A program made the position numbers and the translations under genes. A stretch of DNA of 32,682 nucleotides, taken from positions 1 through 32,682 of the forward strand of contig NZ_JBMNPX010000025.1 of NCBI RefSeq assembly GCF_050943825.1, read 5' to 3'. The notes under the pieces were generated by a model that was not told where the DNA came from, searched no databases, and saw nothing but the letters and a program-made list of their open reading frames with translations. Shown piece by piece: positions 1 through 8,266 of this stretch. Origin of the DNA: Pseudoflavonifractor sp050943825 (GTDB lineage: Bacteria > Bacillota > Clostridia > Oscillospirales > Oscillospiraceae). Each line of letters starts with the position of its first letter. Position 1 is the first letter of the stretch.

Positions 1-298
1 CTTCCGGCCGCGGAAGTGGAACCGGGACAGGCAGTAGGCCGCGGGCAGGGCCACAACCAGCAGGATGGCCAGAGCCAGCACGGTCACAATCACGGAGTTG
101 AGCATGTAGTCGCCCATCTTGGCCGTGCCAGTGGAAGCCCAGAGGCAGGGACCAGGGATTGCCGTAGAACTCGCTGTTCTGCTTGATGGACGCCATGAAC
201 ACCCACGCCACAGGCACCAGGATGCACACGGCCAGCGCAATCAGCACAACATAGATAAAGATTTTATAGATTCTCTCGCCAGCACTTTTTTCTTTCAT
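1..298 (-). CDS. Sugar ABC transporter permease, MalG type (partial, apparent frameshift)
   Basis: Inner-membrane permease partner of the upstream MalF-type protein in a carbohydrate importer. It starts at ATG 298 behind an AGGAGG site and runs off the left edge. The first 57 residues are typical: a short basic N-terminus, one membrane helix (IFIYVVLIALAVCILVPVAW) and an NPWSLP stretch. After about position 128 the frame stops making sense, while the +1 frame resumes a normal MalG sequence at position 117 (MGDYMLNSVIVT, then a second helix and CLSRFHFRGRK). About nine residues that normally link the two parts are missing, so the pattern suggests a deletion of roughly 26 bases. No stop codon occurs in the shifted frame before the edge. 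Closeness to the window edge makes an assembly error a serious alternative. Confidence 0.75.
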   Translation of the reverse strand, partial: MKEKSAGERIYKIFIYVVLIALAVCILVPVAWVFMASIKQNSEFYGNPWSLPLGFHWHGQDGRLHAQLRDCDRAGSGHPAGCGPARGLLPVPVPLPRPE

Positions 299-314
299 CA
301 CAGTCCCTCCTCTC

Positions 315-1199
315 TTAGAATTCCAGCGGCTTACGCTTGGTGGCCTTATTCACCAGGGCCGACAGGGCGAAGGAGAACAGGAAGACCACCACGCCGATGG
401 CCATGGAGTAGCCATACAGGCCGGCGTCCTTCTGTCCGTACATATAGCTCAGGGCCACCTCGCTGGCGCCGTTGGGGCCGCCGGAGGTCATGGCCTTGAC
501 GAACAGGAAGGCCATGTTGATGGTGGAGATGATGAAGAAGGTCAGGGTAGTGCGGATGTTGGTCCAGATGAGAGGTATGGTGATCTGGAAGAACTGCTTG
601 ACCCGGCCGGCGCCGTCCAGGCTGGCCGACTCATACAGGCTCTGAGGCACGCTGGCCATGGAGGCCATGTACATGACCATGTAGTAGCCGATGGCCTGCC
701 ACACCATGGCGATGATGATACTCACCATAACCAGGGGGGCGTCCTTCCAGAGAACAGTCACGGTTTGACCGGTAATCATGGACAGCAGGCTGTTGAGCAT
801 ACCGTTCTCGGGCTTGTAGATAGCGGAGAAGATACCGGAGATAACGACCACGGAGAGGATGTTGGGGATGTAGAAGATCACGCGGAAGACATTCTTGCCC
901 TTGACATTCTCACGGGTGAGGATTCCAGCGAACACCAGCGCGAAGGCGAAGGTCACCATGGTAACCACCACAATGAGGAGGATGGTGTTCTGCATGGAGC
1001 GGATGAACAGGGAGTCGTTGATGAGGGCCTTGAAGTTGGCCAGACCCACAAAGGTCTCGGTGGGGGAATAGGCGCCTCTCTCAAAGAGAGACATGCGGAA
1101 GACGTTGATGGTGGGGATAATCATGAAGATGACGAAGAGGATCACTGCGGGGGCCACGCACAGCGCAACAAAGCGGCTGCGCCCCTTATTCTTTTTCAC
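315..1199 (-). CDS. Sugar ABC transporter permease, MalF/UgpA type
   Basis: One of two membrane subunits of a carbohydrate ABC importer (binding-protein-dependent transport family 1). About six hydrophobic segments are visible, beginning with FVALCVAPAVILFVIFMIIP. The EAA loop that contacts the ATPase is present (YESASLDGAGRVKQFFQIT, followed by IPLI). I prefer the GTG at 1199 (294 aa) over an upstream ATG at 1247, because an AAAGGAG site sits eight bases before the GTG, inside the longer frame. The gene follows the binding-protein gene across a 151-base gap with a hairpin and precedes the MalG-type gene by 16 bases, so the three form an operon. No ATPase gene is visible, which is common for importers that share an MsmX/MsiK-type ATPase. 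Substrate is inferred from neighbours only. Confidence 0.93.
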   Translation of the reverse strand: MKKNKGRSRFVALCVAPAVILFVIFMIIPTINVFRMSLFERGAYSPTETFVGLANFKALINDSLFIRSMQNTILLIVVVTMVTFAFALVFAGILTRENVKGKNVFRVIFYIPNILSVVVISGIFSAIYKPENGMLNSLLSMITGQTVTVLWKDAPLVMVSIIIAMVWQAIGYYMVMYMASMASVPQSLYESASLDGAGRVKQFFQITIPLIWTNIRTTLTFFIISTINMAFLFVKAMTSGGPNGASEVALSYMYGQKDAGLYGYSMAIGVVVFLFSFALSALVNKATKRKPLEF

Positions 1200-1269
1200 A
1201 CGCTCAGCTCCTTTCTGCGCCGGCTTTGGCCGGATACGCGGGGACACACACAGATATCAGGGAGCAAAA

Positions 1270-1301
1270 GGGACGATGAGCAGCCTGCTACTCATCGTCC
1301 C
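1270..1301 (-). terminator. Intra-operon hairpin / partial terminator
   Basis: GGGACGATGAG and CTCATCGTCCC form a perfect 11-bp stem with a 10-base loop, just downstream of the binding-protein stop. In the transcript the stem is followed by UUUUGC, a weak U-run. It probably protects or attenuates the message so that the binding protein is made in excess over the permeases. Confidence 0.7.
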
Positions 1302-1350
1302 CCCTGCTGTCCTGAATACTGGTTATTCAGTTTATGACTTCAGGTCTTAA

Positions 1351-2721
1351 TTACTGGAGATTGGCGCGCATCTGGTCGCTGGCGGCCTTGATGCTGTCGA
1401 TCCACTCCTGCTCGGTCATGGAGCCGGAGACCAGGGAGTTCACGGGGTCGAAGAAGACCTCGCGGACGGTGCCCAGACCGGCCACGGACTTGTAGGAGGC
1501 GAAGGAGCCCAGAGCGGCCTTGGCGCCGTCATCATAGATGCCGTAGAAGATCTGGTTGTCGCCGGTCAGCTGGTCCACGATGCCGGTGACAGGCTGAGCG
1601 GCGCCGGCGGCGGCGAACAGGTCAGCGGCGGTGTCGCTGTACATGAAGGCGATGAACTGCTTGGCGGCGTCGATGTGCTCAGCGCCGGCGGGGATCCACA
1701 TCTGCTCGAAGAAGGTGTAGCTGTAGCGGTCGCCGCCCTCGGTCAGAGCGGGCAGAGCGGTCATGCCCCACTCGAAGCCGTCAGCGCGGGGAGCCTCAGC
1801 CATCTCGCCCACGATCCAGGTGCCGTTGGGCATGAACAGGGCCTTGTTGTCCAGCACCAGCTGCTGGTTCTGGGTGAAGTCCTGGTCGTTGGCCTGGGCG
1901 GGAGTGATGGGGTTGGTGTAGGTGGCCAGCTTGGCAACGGTGTCGAAGGCCAGCTTGGCCTCGGGGGTGTCCCAGATGCCCTCGGCGTAGTGGGTGGCGT
2001 CAAAGAAGAACTGCTCGCCGCCGGCCTCGTACATCAGAGCATAGAAGAAGGCGTCAAAGTAACCGGTGGTGGGGTAAGTAAACAGGGAGATGCCCTCAGC
2101 AGCGGCCTTGTCGCCCAGCTCCCACATCTCGTCCCAGGTGGTGGGAACCTCCCAGCCCTTCTCCTCGAACAGGCCCTTGTTGTAGAACAGGCCGCAGGGG
2201 GAGTAGAACATGGGGGCCAGATAGGTCTTGCCGTCGGCGTAGGGGTTGGTGATAGAGCTGTCGTTGACGAAGCCGGGGATAATCTTGTCGGCCACGGTGG
2301 CGCTCTCGCCGGGCACGGTCATGGAGAGCACGTCGGTAATCTCGGCGATGTTGTGGTCCTTGATGAACTGCTCGGTCAGGCCGGCCTCACGGCCGGTGGC
2401 CAGGTGAATCACGTCGGGGTACTCGCCGCCCTGCATGGCAGGGCCGATAACGTCCTCCAGCTTCTTGTCAGTCACCAGGTCGACCTGGATACCGGTCTGA
2501 TCGGTGAAGGCATCGGCAACCTGCTGCCACACCTCAGTGCCGTAGCTGGTCTCAATGGCGGCCACCTTGATGGTCTCGCCGGTGGTCTCGCCGCCGGACT
2601 GGCTGCCGCTGGGAGCGGGAGAGTTGGCGTCGCCGCCGGGGGTGCTGTTGGCGCAGCCGGCGAGGAGCGAAGCGGAGAGCGCGAGGGTCAGGCCGAGAGC
2701 TGTGAGCTTCTTCAGTTTCAT
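1351..2721 (-). CDS. Extracellular sugar-binding lipoprotein of ABC transporter
   Basis: Family 1 solute-binding protein (MalE/UgpB fold), 456 aa, that captures a sugar outside the cell and passes it to the MalF/MalG-type permeases encoded downstream. The lipoprotein signal is clear: MKLKK, a hydrophobic core and the lipobox LAGC at residues 20-23, then a Ser/Gly/Pro-rich linker. I chose ATG 2721 rather than the longer frame from 2787, because AGGAGG lies nine bases upstream of it and the signal peptide begins there. The mature domain has family features such as NPYADGKTYLAPMF, YYNKGLF-like FYNKGLFEEKGWEVPTTWDE and ALFMPNGTWIVGE. The LNB/GNB genes across the divergent promoter suggest a galactose/N-acetylhexosamine disaccharide as substrate, which is inference. 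Confidence 0.93.
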   Translation of the reverse strand: MKLKKLTALGLTLALSASLLAGCANSTPGGDANSPAPSGSQSGGETTGETIKVAAIETSYGTEVWQQVADAFTDQTGIQVDLVTDKKLEDVIGPAMQGGEYPDVIHLATGREAGLTEQFIKDHNIAEITDVLSMTVPGESATVADKIIPGFVNDSSITNPYADGKTYLAPMFYSPCGLFYNKGLFEEKGWEVPTTWDEMWELGDKAAAEGISLFTYPTTGYFDAFFYALMYEAGGEQFFFDATHYAEGIWDTPEAKLAFDTVAKLATYTNPITPAQANDQDFTQNQQLVLDNKALFMPNGTWIVGEMAEAPRADGFEWGMTALPALTEGGDRYSYTFFEQMWIPAGAEHIDAAKQFIAFMYSDTAADLFAAAGAAQPVTGIVDQLTGDNQIFYGIYDDGAKAALGSFASYKSVAGLGTVREVFFDPVNSLVSGSMTEQEWIDSIKAASDQMRANLQ

Positions 2722-2793
2722 TTCCTTGTAACCTCCTAATAAAGTTTCCGTTTTCACCGTTTGTGAGGCATTTGACCGCCTCTGCATGGTTCT

Positions 2794-2821
2794 AGTATAC
2801 CGCTTCCCGGCGGGATATCAA
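2794..2821 (-). promoter_or_regulatory. Sigma-A promoter of the ABC transporter operon
   Basis: On the minus strand TTGATA (2821-2816) and TATACT (2799-2794) are separated by 16 bases. The predicted start, near 2787, gives a leader of about 66 bases before the binding-protein ATG. Confidence 0.7.
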
Positions 2822-2994
2822 TGTTATTCTTGTCCTCAATTTTATAGATATTGCTTTTTAATCTATTTTTGATAGTAAGCTCAAAAATAGGACAGCATTT
2901 TTGTGCACAAACAAAATTCGATATCAATCACCTCCAATGTGCTTCAAAAATCTTAACATTCCACCCCCTTAAAGAAAAAAGTGTTTTTTTCACA

Positions 2995-3023
2995 TTGCAC
3001 AATTTTGCTCCATGCTTTATAAT
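2995..3023 (+). promoter_or_regulatory. Sigma-A promoter of the AraC-galE side
   Basis: TTGCAC (2995-3000), a 17-base spacer and a perfect TATAAT (3018-3023). Transcription would start near 3030, giving a leader of about 59 bases to the AraC start at 3089. Confidence 0.75.
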
Positions 3024-3088
3024 GATAGGCGGTCTTCTGGCTTTCCCCGCGCAATATCTATAAAATTGCATTAAAGTGCTGAAGTGAG

Positions 3089-3952
3089 ATGGTTTTCTTG
3101 AGCAACAGCCGATACGACCTGGGTCAGGGCGGTGTGGCCCCCCTGGACCGTTCCTCCACCCGGTTGCTATATGTGAGCACCGCGAAATACGGCGGCGACT
3201 GGCACAGCCTGCCCCACACCCACACCTGTACGGAGATTTTTTATGTGGTGGGCGGCATGGGAAAATTTCAGATTGAGGAGCTCACCCTCTCGGTGGCAGT
3301 GGATGACATGGTCATCGTCAATCCCAATGTGGAGCACACCGAGGTCAGCTTCAACGCCAGCCCGCTGGAGTATATCGTCATGGGTGTGGAGGGGCTGGAG
3401 TTTGCCGCCGGGGAAAATGGAGACGACCGCTACCGCTTCATCAACTGCGGCGGCGGACGTGAAGACACCCTTTATTATCTCCGGGCCATGCTCAGCGAGA
3501 TTGAGACCAAGGCCAGCGGATACGACCTGGTGTGCCAGGACCTTCTGGAGGTGCTGGTGGTGCGGCTGATGCGCCGCACCGACTTCTCCCTCACGCCTGC
3601 CGCTCCCGGCGCCCGCTCCAGCAAGGAGTGCGCCGTTGTCCGCCGGTACATTGATAGTCATTTCAAGGAGAGCCTCTCCCTGGATATACTGGCCGAGGTG
3701 GCCCATGTGAACAAGTACTATCTGGTGCACACCTTTTCCCGGGAGTACGGCATCTCCCCCATCAACTACCTCATTTCCAGGAGAATTTCCGAGAGCAAGC
3801 ACCTGCTGGGTGAGACCGACCACTCTTTGAGTCAGATCTCCCACATGCTGGGCTTCTCCTCCCCCAGCTACTTCTCCCAGAGCTTCCGCAAGCTGGAGGG
3901 AATCAGCCCCATGGAGTACCGCAGGCAGTCCAAACAGCAGCGTCCTTCATAA
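3089..3952 (+). CDS. AraC family transcriptional regulator (first of a pair)
   Basis: Sugar-responsive DNA-binding regulator of 287 aa. The N-terminal half is a cupin-type sensor (LPHTHTCTEIFYVVGG near residues 32-47, and VIVNPNVEHTE). The C-terminal ~100 residues hold two helix-turn-helix motifs of the AraC type: SLSLDILAEVAHVNKYYLVHTFSRE in the first part, then LSQISHMLGFSSPSYFSQSFRK and the terminal SPMEYR. It is transcribed divergently from the ABC transporter and is followed 26 bases later by a second AraC gene, so both are probably local regulators of the sugar locus. The ribosome binding site (GAAGTGAG) before ATG 3089 is weak, which may keep expression low. The effector is unknown. 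Confidence 0.93.
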   Translation: MVFLSNSRYDLGQGGVAPLDRSSTRLLYVSTAKYGGDWHSLPHTHTCTEIFYVVGGMGKFQIEELTLSVAVDDMVIVNPNVEHTEVSFNASPLEYIVMGVEGLEFAAGENGDDRYRFINCGGGREDTLYYLRAMLSEIETKASGYDLVCQDLLEVLVVRLMRRTDFSLTPAAPGARSSKECAVVRRYIDSHFKESLSLDILAEVAHVNKYYLVHTFSREYGISPINYLISRRISESKHLLGETDHSLSQISHMLGFSSPSYFSQSFRKLEGISPMEYRRQSKQQRPS

Positions 3953-3978
3953 CAACATCTGCCGGGAGGTGATGTTCC

Positions 3979-4887
3979 ATGATGTTTCATCCCGTCGTGC
4001 TGAACCGGCCCATCCAGGTGGACCGGGTGGTGACCGTACATTACTTTGAATACTCCAGCGACTACTACTTTGAAGGTGAGCGCCACGACTTTTGGGAGTT
4101 CCTCTATGTGGACAAGGGCGAGCTGGACGTGCTGGCAGGGGATCGCCAGCTGCGTATGACCCGGGGGCAGCTTATCTTTCACGCCCCCGGTGAGTTTCAC
4201 GCGCTCCGGGCCACCGGCACCTCGGCGCCCAACCTGGTGGTGGTCAGCTTCTACTGTGACGGACCGGACATGTCTCGTTTTGAGGGACGGGTGGACACCG
4301 CCGGCGACGTGGAGCGGGCCCTTATGGCCCGCATTGTGGAGGAGGGGGCCGCAGCCTTCTCCACCCCGCTGAATGACCCCACCACCACCGCCATGGAGCG
4401 CAGTCCGGACGCCCCCTTCGGCGCCGAGCAGCTGCTGGGCGCCGCCATTGAGGAGCTGCTCATCTCCCTGCTACGCCGGGACGGCGCCGCCGCTCCCCCG
4501 CCCGCCAGCCTGATCCGCACCCGCGGCCGTGAGGAGCTCTTCGGCAAGGTCACGGATTATCTGCGGGACAACCTGGGCCGCAGCCTCACCCTGGAGGAGG
4601 TCTGCCGGGACAATCTGGTAGGCCGCAGCCGGCTGCAGCAGATTTTCCGGGAGCGCACCGGCGGCGGTGCCATGGAATACTTCGGCAAGCTGAAGATTGA
4701 GCGCGCCAAGGAGATGATCCGGGAGGGCAGCCGCAATTTCACCGAGATTGCCGCCGCCCTGGGCTACCAGTCCATCTACTACTTCTCCCGCCACTTCAAG
4801 AAGGTCACCGGCATGACCCCCAGCGAGTACGCCTCCAGCGTGAAAATCCTGGCGGGCAAGACCCGCCCCGGCGGCAGCGGACGGTAA
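3979..4887 (+). CDS. AraC family transcriptional regulator (second of a pair)
   Basis: A second AraC-type regulator, 302 aa. The N-terminal sensor is a cupin-like domain (ERHDFWEFLYVDKGELDVL near residues 34-52, then LIFHAPGEFHAL). The C-terminal DNA-binding domain contains LTLEEVCRDNLVGRSRLQQI and FTEIAAALGYQSIYYFSRHF, ending in MTPSEYASS. GGGAGGTGA lies upstream; ATG 3979 and ATG 3982 are adjacent candidates. It shares the array with the first regulator but is clearly not a recent copy of it, so the two may respond to different sugars or act at the two halves of the locus. It lies 161 bases upstream of galE. Confidence 0.93.
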   Translation: MMFHPVVLNRPIQVDRVVTVHYFEYSSDYYFEGERHDFWEFLYVDKGELDVLAGDRQLRMTRGQLIFHAPGEFHALRATGTSAPNLVVVSFYCDGPDMSRFEGRVDTAGDVERALMARIVEEGAAAFSTPLNDPTTTAMERSPDAPFGAEQLLGAAIEELLISLLRRDGAAAPPPASLIRTRGREELFGKVTDYLRDNLGRSLTLEEVCRDNLVGRSRLQQIFRERTGGGAMEYFGKLKIERAKEMIREGSRNFTEIAAALGYQSIYYFSRHFKKVTGMTPSEYASSVKILAGKTRPGGSGR

Positions 4888-5048
4888 CATCAGCGGCTTC
4901 ACCGGACGATTCTGCAAATATCGTGCACTCCGTCAGAAAGTGCAACCCTTTTGTGTAAATATTGTGGGGAACTGTCTATTTCATTTCAGCCGTCCCCCGA
5001 TTACAATGTGGACAGTGAAACAATTATAAATGAAAAGGAGCGTTTTTT

Positions 5049-6068
5049 ATGTCTATTCTGGTCAGCGGCGGCGCCGGCTACATCGGCAGCCACACCTGTG
5101 TTGAGCTCATCGAGGCCGGCTACGATATCGTGGTGGCCGACAACCTGTGCAACTCCAGCGAGGAGGCCGTCCGCCGTGTGGAGAAGATTGTGGGCAAGAA
5201 GATCCCCTTCGTCAAGGCTGAGCTGTGCAACCCCGACGAGGTGGAGGCCCTCTTCACCCAGTACCCCGACATTGACGCCGTGATTCATTTCGCCGGCCTG
5301 AAGGCTGTGGGCGAGAGCGTGGCCAAGCCCCTGGAGTACTACACCAACAACCTGGTCAACTCCCTGGTGCTCCTCAATGCCATGCGCCGCCACGGCGTGA
5401 AGAACTTCGTGTTCTCCTCCTCCGCCACCGTGTACGGCGACCCCGCCACCGTGCCCATCCGTGAGGATTTCCCCACCGGCGGCACCACCAATCCCTACGG
5501 CACCACCAAGCTCTTCCTGGAGCGCATCCTCACCGATATCTGCGCCGCCGACCCCACCCTGAACGTGGCCCTGCTGCGGTACTTCAACCCCATCGGCGCC
5601 CACGAGTCCGGCCTTATCGGCGAGGACCCCAACGACATCCCCAACAATCTGGTGCCCTACATCGCCCAGGTGGCTGTGGGCAAGCTGGAGAAGCTCCACG
5701 TCTTCGGCAATGACTATCCCACCCCCGACGGCACCGGCGTGCGGGATTACATCCACGTGGTGGACCTGGCCCGGGGTCATGTGGCCGCGCTGAAGAAGCT
5801 GGCCACCAACTGCGGACTGTTCGTGTGCAACCTGGGCACCGGCAAGGGCTACTCCGTGCTGGAGGTGCTCCACGCCTATGAGAAGGCCTGCGGCAGGACT
5901 CTGCCCTATGTGATGGACCCCCGCCGGCCCGGCGACATCGCCACCTGCTATGCCGACCCCGCCAAGGCCCGGGATGAGCTGGGCTGGGTGGCCCAGTACG
6001 GCATCGAGGACATGTGCGCCTCCAGCTGGAAGTGGCAGTCCATGAACCCCAACGGCTACAAGGGCTGA
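5049..6068 (+). CDS. galE: UDP-glucose 4-epimerase
   Basis: Cytoplasmic NAD-dependent short-chain dehydrogenase-like enzyme that interconverts UDP-glucose and UDP-galactose, and in many members UDP-GlcNAc and UDP-GalNAc. The 339-residue length is standard. The Rossmann motif SGGAGYIGSH is at residues 6-15, the catalytic SSSAT at 123-127 and the YxxxK pair (Y150, K154) in NPYGTTK. A clean AAAAGGAG site precedes ATG 5049. It is followed by the nucleotidyltransferase and NahK genes in the same direction, as in LNB/GNB gene clusters, where GalE regenerates UDP-glucose or UDP-GlcNAc. Whether this enzyme accepts N-acetylated substrates cannot be read from these motifs. Confidence 0.96.
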   Translation: MSILVSGGAGYIGSHTCVELIEAGYDIVVADNLCNSSEEAVRRVEKIVGKKIPFVKAELCNPDEVEALFTQYPDIDAVIHFAGLKAVGESVAKPLEYYTNNLVNSLVLLNAMRRHGVKNFVFSSSATVYGDPATVPIREDFPTGGTTNPYGTTKLFLERILTDICAADPTLNVALLRYFNPIGAHESGLIGEDPNDIPNNLVPYIAQVAVGKLEKLHVFGNDYPTPDGTGVRDYIHVVDLARGHVAALKKLATNCGLFVCNLGTGKGYSVLEVLHAYEKACGRTLPYVMDPRRPGDIATCYADPAKARDELGWVAQYGIEDMCASSWKWQSMNPNGYKG

Positions 6069-6144
6069 GCGCCCTTTCTCCCCCCAGGGGAGCTATCGCT
6101 GAGGAGCAAACCTGATTGAGGAGCATTGAGGAGGCTTTTTGATT

Positions 6145-7071
6145 ATGAACAAACCTGTTCTTGTGGTCATGGCCGCCGGCATGGGCAGCCGGTACGGCGG
6201 TCTCAAGCAGCTGGACCCCGTGGGCGCCCACGGCGAGCTCATCATTGACTACTCCATCTACGACGCCAAGCGGGCCGGCTTTGAGACCGTGGTCTTTGTC
6301 ATCAAGCCGGAGATTGAAGCGGACTTCAAGGCCGGCATCGGCGACCGCCTGAGCAAGGTGATGGACGTGAAGTACGCCTACCAGCTCAGGGAGGACCTGC
6401 CCGAGGGTTACTCCGTCCCCGAGGGCCGAGTGAAGCCCTGGGGCACCGCCCAGGCCGCCCTGGCTGCCCGGCATGTGGTGGACGGTCCCTTCGCCGTCAT
6501 CAACGCCGACGACTACTACGGCCCCGAGGGCTTCCGTGAGATCTACAACTACCTGGTGGACCACCCCGACAAGGACGGCGTGTACCAGTACGCCATGGTG
6601 GGCTACCTGCTGGAGAACACCGTCACCGAGAACGGCCACGTGGCCCGGGGCGTGTGCGTGGAGAACGAGAACCACGAGCTGCTCAGCGTTACCGAGCGTA
6701 CCCGCATCGAGAAGGGCGAGACCTGCCCCCGGTATACCGAGGACGACGGTAAGACCTGGACCGACCTGCCCGGCGACACCATCGTGTCCATGAACCTGTG
6801 GGGCTTCACCCGCAGCTACCTGGACGAGGCCTGGAAGCGCTTCCCCGCCTTCCTGGACGACGCCCTCAGGAACAACCCCATCAAGGGCGAGTATTTCCTG
6901 CCCAGCGTGGTGAGCCAGCTCATCGCCGAGGGCAAGGCCCGTGTTGAGGTGCTCCGCAGCCGTGACAAGTGGTACGGCGTGACCTACAAGGAGGACAAGC
7001 CCGTTGTTGTGGCCGCCATCCATGCCATGACCGAGTCCGGCCTGTACCCCGAGAAACTTTGGGAGGAATAA
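6145..7071 (+). CDS. Sugar-1-phosphate nucleotidyltransferase
   Basis: Predicted to make a nucleotide sugar (probably UDP-sugar) from a sugar 1-phosphate and an NTP in the cytoplasm. The N-terminal signature MAAGMGSRYGGLKQL (residues 9-23 from ATG 6145) is the GxGxR plus lysine site of the NTP-transferase family, and NADDYYG near residue 122 supplies a metal-binding acidic site. The protein is 308 aa and consists of little more than the catalytic domain. I use ATG 6145; a TTG at 6139 is too close to the GAGGAGG site. It sits between galE and the NahK-like kinase, whose product would be its substrate. In bifidobacterial LNB/GNB clusters a GalT-type transferase takes this role, so this looks like a non-orthologous replacement. 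The exact substrate is inference. Confidence 0.88.
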   Translation: MNKPVLVVMAAGMGSRYGGLKQLDPVGAHGELIIDYSIYDAKRAGFETVVFVIKPEIEADFKAGIGDRLSKVMDVKYAYQLREDLPEGYSVPEGRVKPWGTAQAALAARHVVDGPFAVINADDYYGPEGFREIYNYLVDHPDKDGVYQYAMVGYLLENTVTENGHVARGVCVENENHELLSVTERTRIEKGETCPRYTEDDGKTWTDLPGDTIVSMNLWGFTRSYLDEAWKRFPAFLDDALRNNPIKGEYFLPSVVSQLIAEGKARVEVLRSRDKWYGVTYKEDKPVVVAAIHAMTESGLYPEKLWEE

Positions 7072-7077
7072 GAGACC

Positions 7078-8190
7078 ATGTCCAATACCGCTGAGCTGCA
7101 TCTTCAGGAGGCCCTGGCCGCCTATGACTTCGGCGCGCCCCTGGTGGGAGCCGTCCGTTTCGGCAAGGGCCACATCAACGATACCTTCTGCGTCCACACC
7201 CAGCCCCCCGAGGGCGACTGCGTGCGCTTCATCCTCCAGCGGGTGTCCAACGCCGCCTTCTCCCGTCCCGACCAGCTGATGGCCAATGTGGTGGGCGTCA
7301 CCGACTACCTGCGCAAGGTCATCGCCGCCGAGGGCGGCGACCCCGACCGGGAGACCCTCACCGTGCTGCGCACCCGCACCGGCGAGAGCTATTTCACCGA
7401 CAGTGAGGGCCGTGCCTGGCGCGTGTTCCCCTTCATCGAGGACACCGTCTGCCTCCAGGCCGCCGAGACCCCCGAGCTCTTCGAGGCCTCTGCCCTGGCC
7501 TTCGGCCGCTTCCAGCATCAGCTGAAGGACTACCCCGCCGACACCCTGTACGAGACCATCGCCCGCTTCCACGACACCGAGAACCGGCTGGCCAACTTCA
7601 AGAAGGCCCTGGAGGCCGACGTGATGGGCCGGGCCAAGGACGTGCAGCCCGAGATCGACTTTGTCATGGCCCACGAGGCCGACTGCTCCGTGGCCATGTC
7701 CGCCCTGCGGGAGGGCAAGCTGCCCCTGCGGGTCACCCACAACGACACCAAGCTCAACAACGTGCTCATCGACCGGGAGACCGGCAAGGGCATCTGCGTC
7801 ATCGACCTGGACACCGTCATGCCCGGTCTGGCCATCAACGACTTTGGCGACTCCATCCGCTTCGGCGCCAACCACTCCGCCGAGGATGAGCGGGACCTGT
7901 CCAAGGTCAACTTTGACCTGGATCTCTTCGAGGCCTACACCCGCGGCTTCCTCACCGGCTGCGCCGGCAGCCTGACCCCCGCCGAGCTGGAGTACCTGCC
8001 CTGGGGCGCCAAGCTGATGACCCTGGAGTGCGGCATCCGTTTCCTCACCGACTACCTGGAGGGCGACCACTACTTCGCCACCCACCGGGAGGGTCAGAAC
8101 CTGGACCGCTGCCGGACTCAGTTCAAGCTGGTGTCCGACATGGAGAAGGCTTGGGACGACATGGCCGCTGTGGTCAAGAAGTACGCCTGA
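7078..8190 (+). CDS. nahK: N-acetylhexosamine 1-kinase
   Basis: Anomeric kinase of the aminoglycoside-phosphotransferase fold that converts GlcNAc or GalNAc plus ATP to the 1-phosphate. The 370-residue protein resembles Bifidobacterium longum NahK (LnpB) along its length: KGHINDTF (30-37), AWRVFPFIEDT (113-123), the catalytic loop THNDTKLNN (220-228, with catalytic Asp223), the metal-binding IDLDTVMPG (242-250), then NDFGDSIRFGA and MTLECGIRFLTDYLEGD. A GGGAGG site precedes ATG 7078, only six bases after the nucleotidyltransferase stop. A strong terminator follows. This is the best pathway marker in the locus. Substrate range within N-acetylhexosamines is not visible. Confidence 0.9.
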   Translation: MSNTAELHLQEALAAYDFGAPLVGAVRFGKGHINDTFCVHTQPPEGDCVRFILQRVSNAAFSRPDQLMANVVGVTDYLRKVIAAEGGDPDRETLTVLRTRTGESYFTDSEGRAWRVFPFIEDTVCLQAAETPELFEASALAFGRFQHQLKDYPADTLYETIARFHDTENRLANFKKALEADVMGRAKDVQPEIDFVMAHEADCSVAMSALREGKLPLRVTHNDTKLNNVLIDRETGKGICVIDLDTVMPGLAINDFGDSIRFGANHSAEDERDLSKVNFDLDLFEAYTRGFLTGCAGSLTPAELEYLPWGAKLMTLECGIRFLTDYLEGDHYFATHREGQNLDRCRTQFKLVSDMEKAWDDMAAVVKKYA

Positions 8191-8215
8191 GGGCGGCTCA
8201 CACATCAGAATACAT

Positions 8216-8258
8216 AAAAAAGCCTTCCGGGAACCTGTGTTCCCGGAAGGCTTTTTTT
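8216..8258. terminator. Bidirectional terminator after nahK
   Basis: AGCCTTCCGGGAAC pairs with GTTCCCGGAAGGCT around a 4-base loop. The stem is flanked by A-run and T-run, so it can end both the galE-nahK transcript and the facing corrinoid transcript. Confidence 0.93.
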
Positions 8259-8266
8259 GCAGTCTG

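Larger units (their letters stand above)
2722..3088. promoter_or_regulatory. Divergent regulatory region with two dyads
   Basis: AT-rich 367-base gap between the transporter operon and the first AraC gene. It contains a perfect 10-bp inverted repeat (CTATTTTTGA at 2863-2872 and TCAAAAATAG at 2881-2890, 8-base spacer) about 45 bases upstream of the transporter -35 element. It also contains a 12-bp palindrome, TTTGTGCACAAA (2900-2911). Both are good operator candidates for the adjacent AraC proteins or a LacI-type regulator. Assignment to a specific protein is not possible from sequence. Confidence 0.6.

Noticed and set aside
1675..2739. Open frame of 354 codons opposite the binding-protein gene
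   Set aside because: Low-complexity Gly/Val/Leu product antisense to a confident gene.
5614..8205. Open frame of 863 codons on the minus strand opposite galE, the nucleotidyltransferase and nahK
   Set aside because: It mirrors three well-supported genes, its product is a low-complexity Gly/Val/Leu/His run, and it has no ribosome site; it is a by-product of strong G/C third-position bias.
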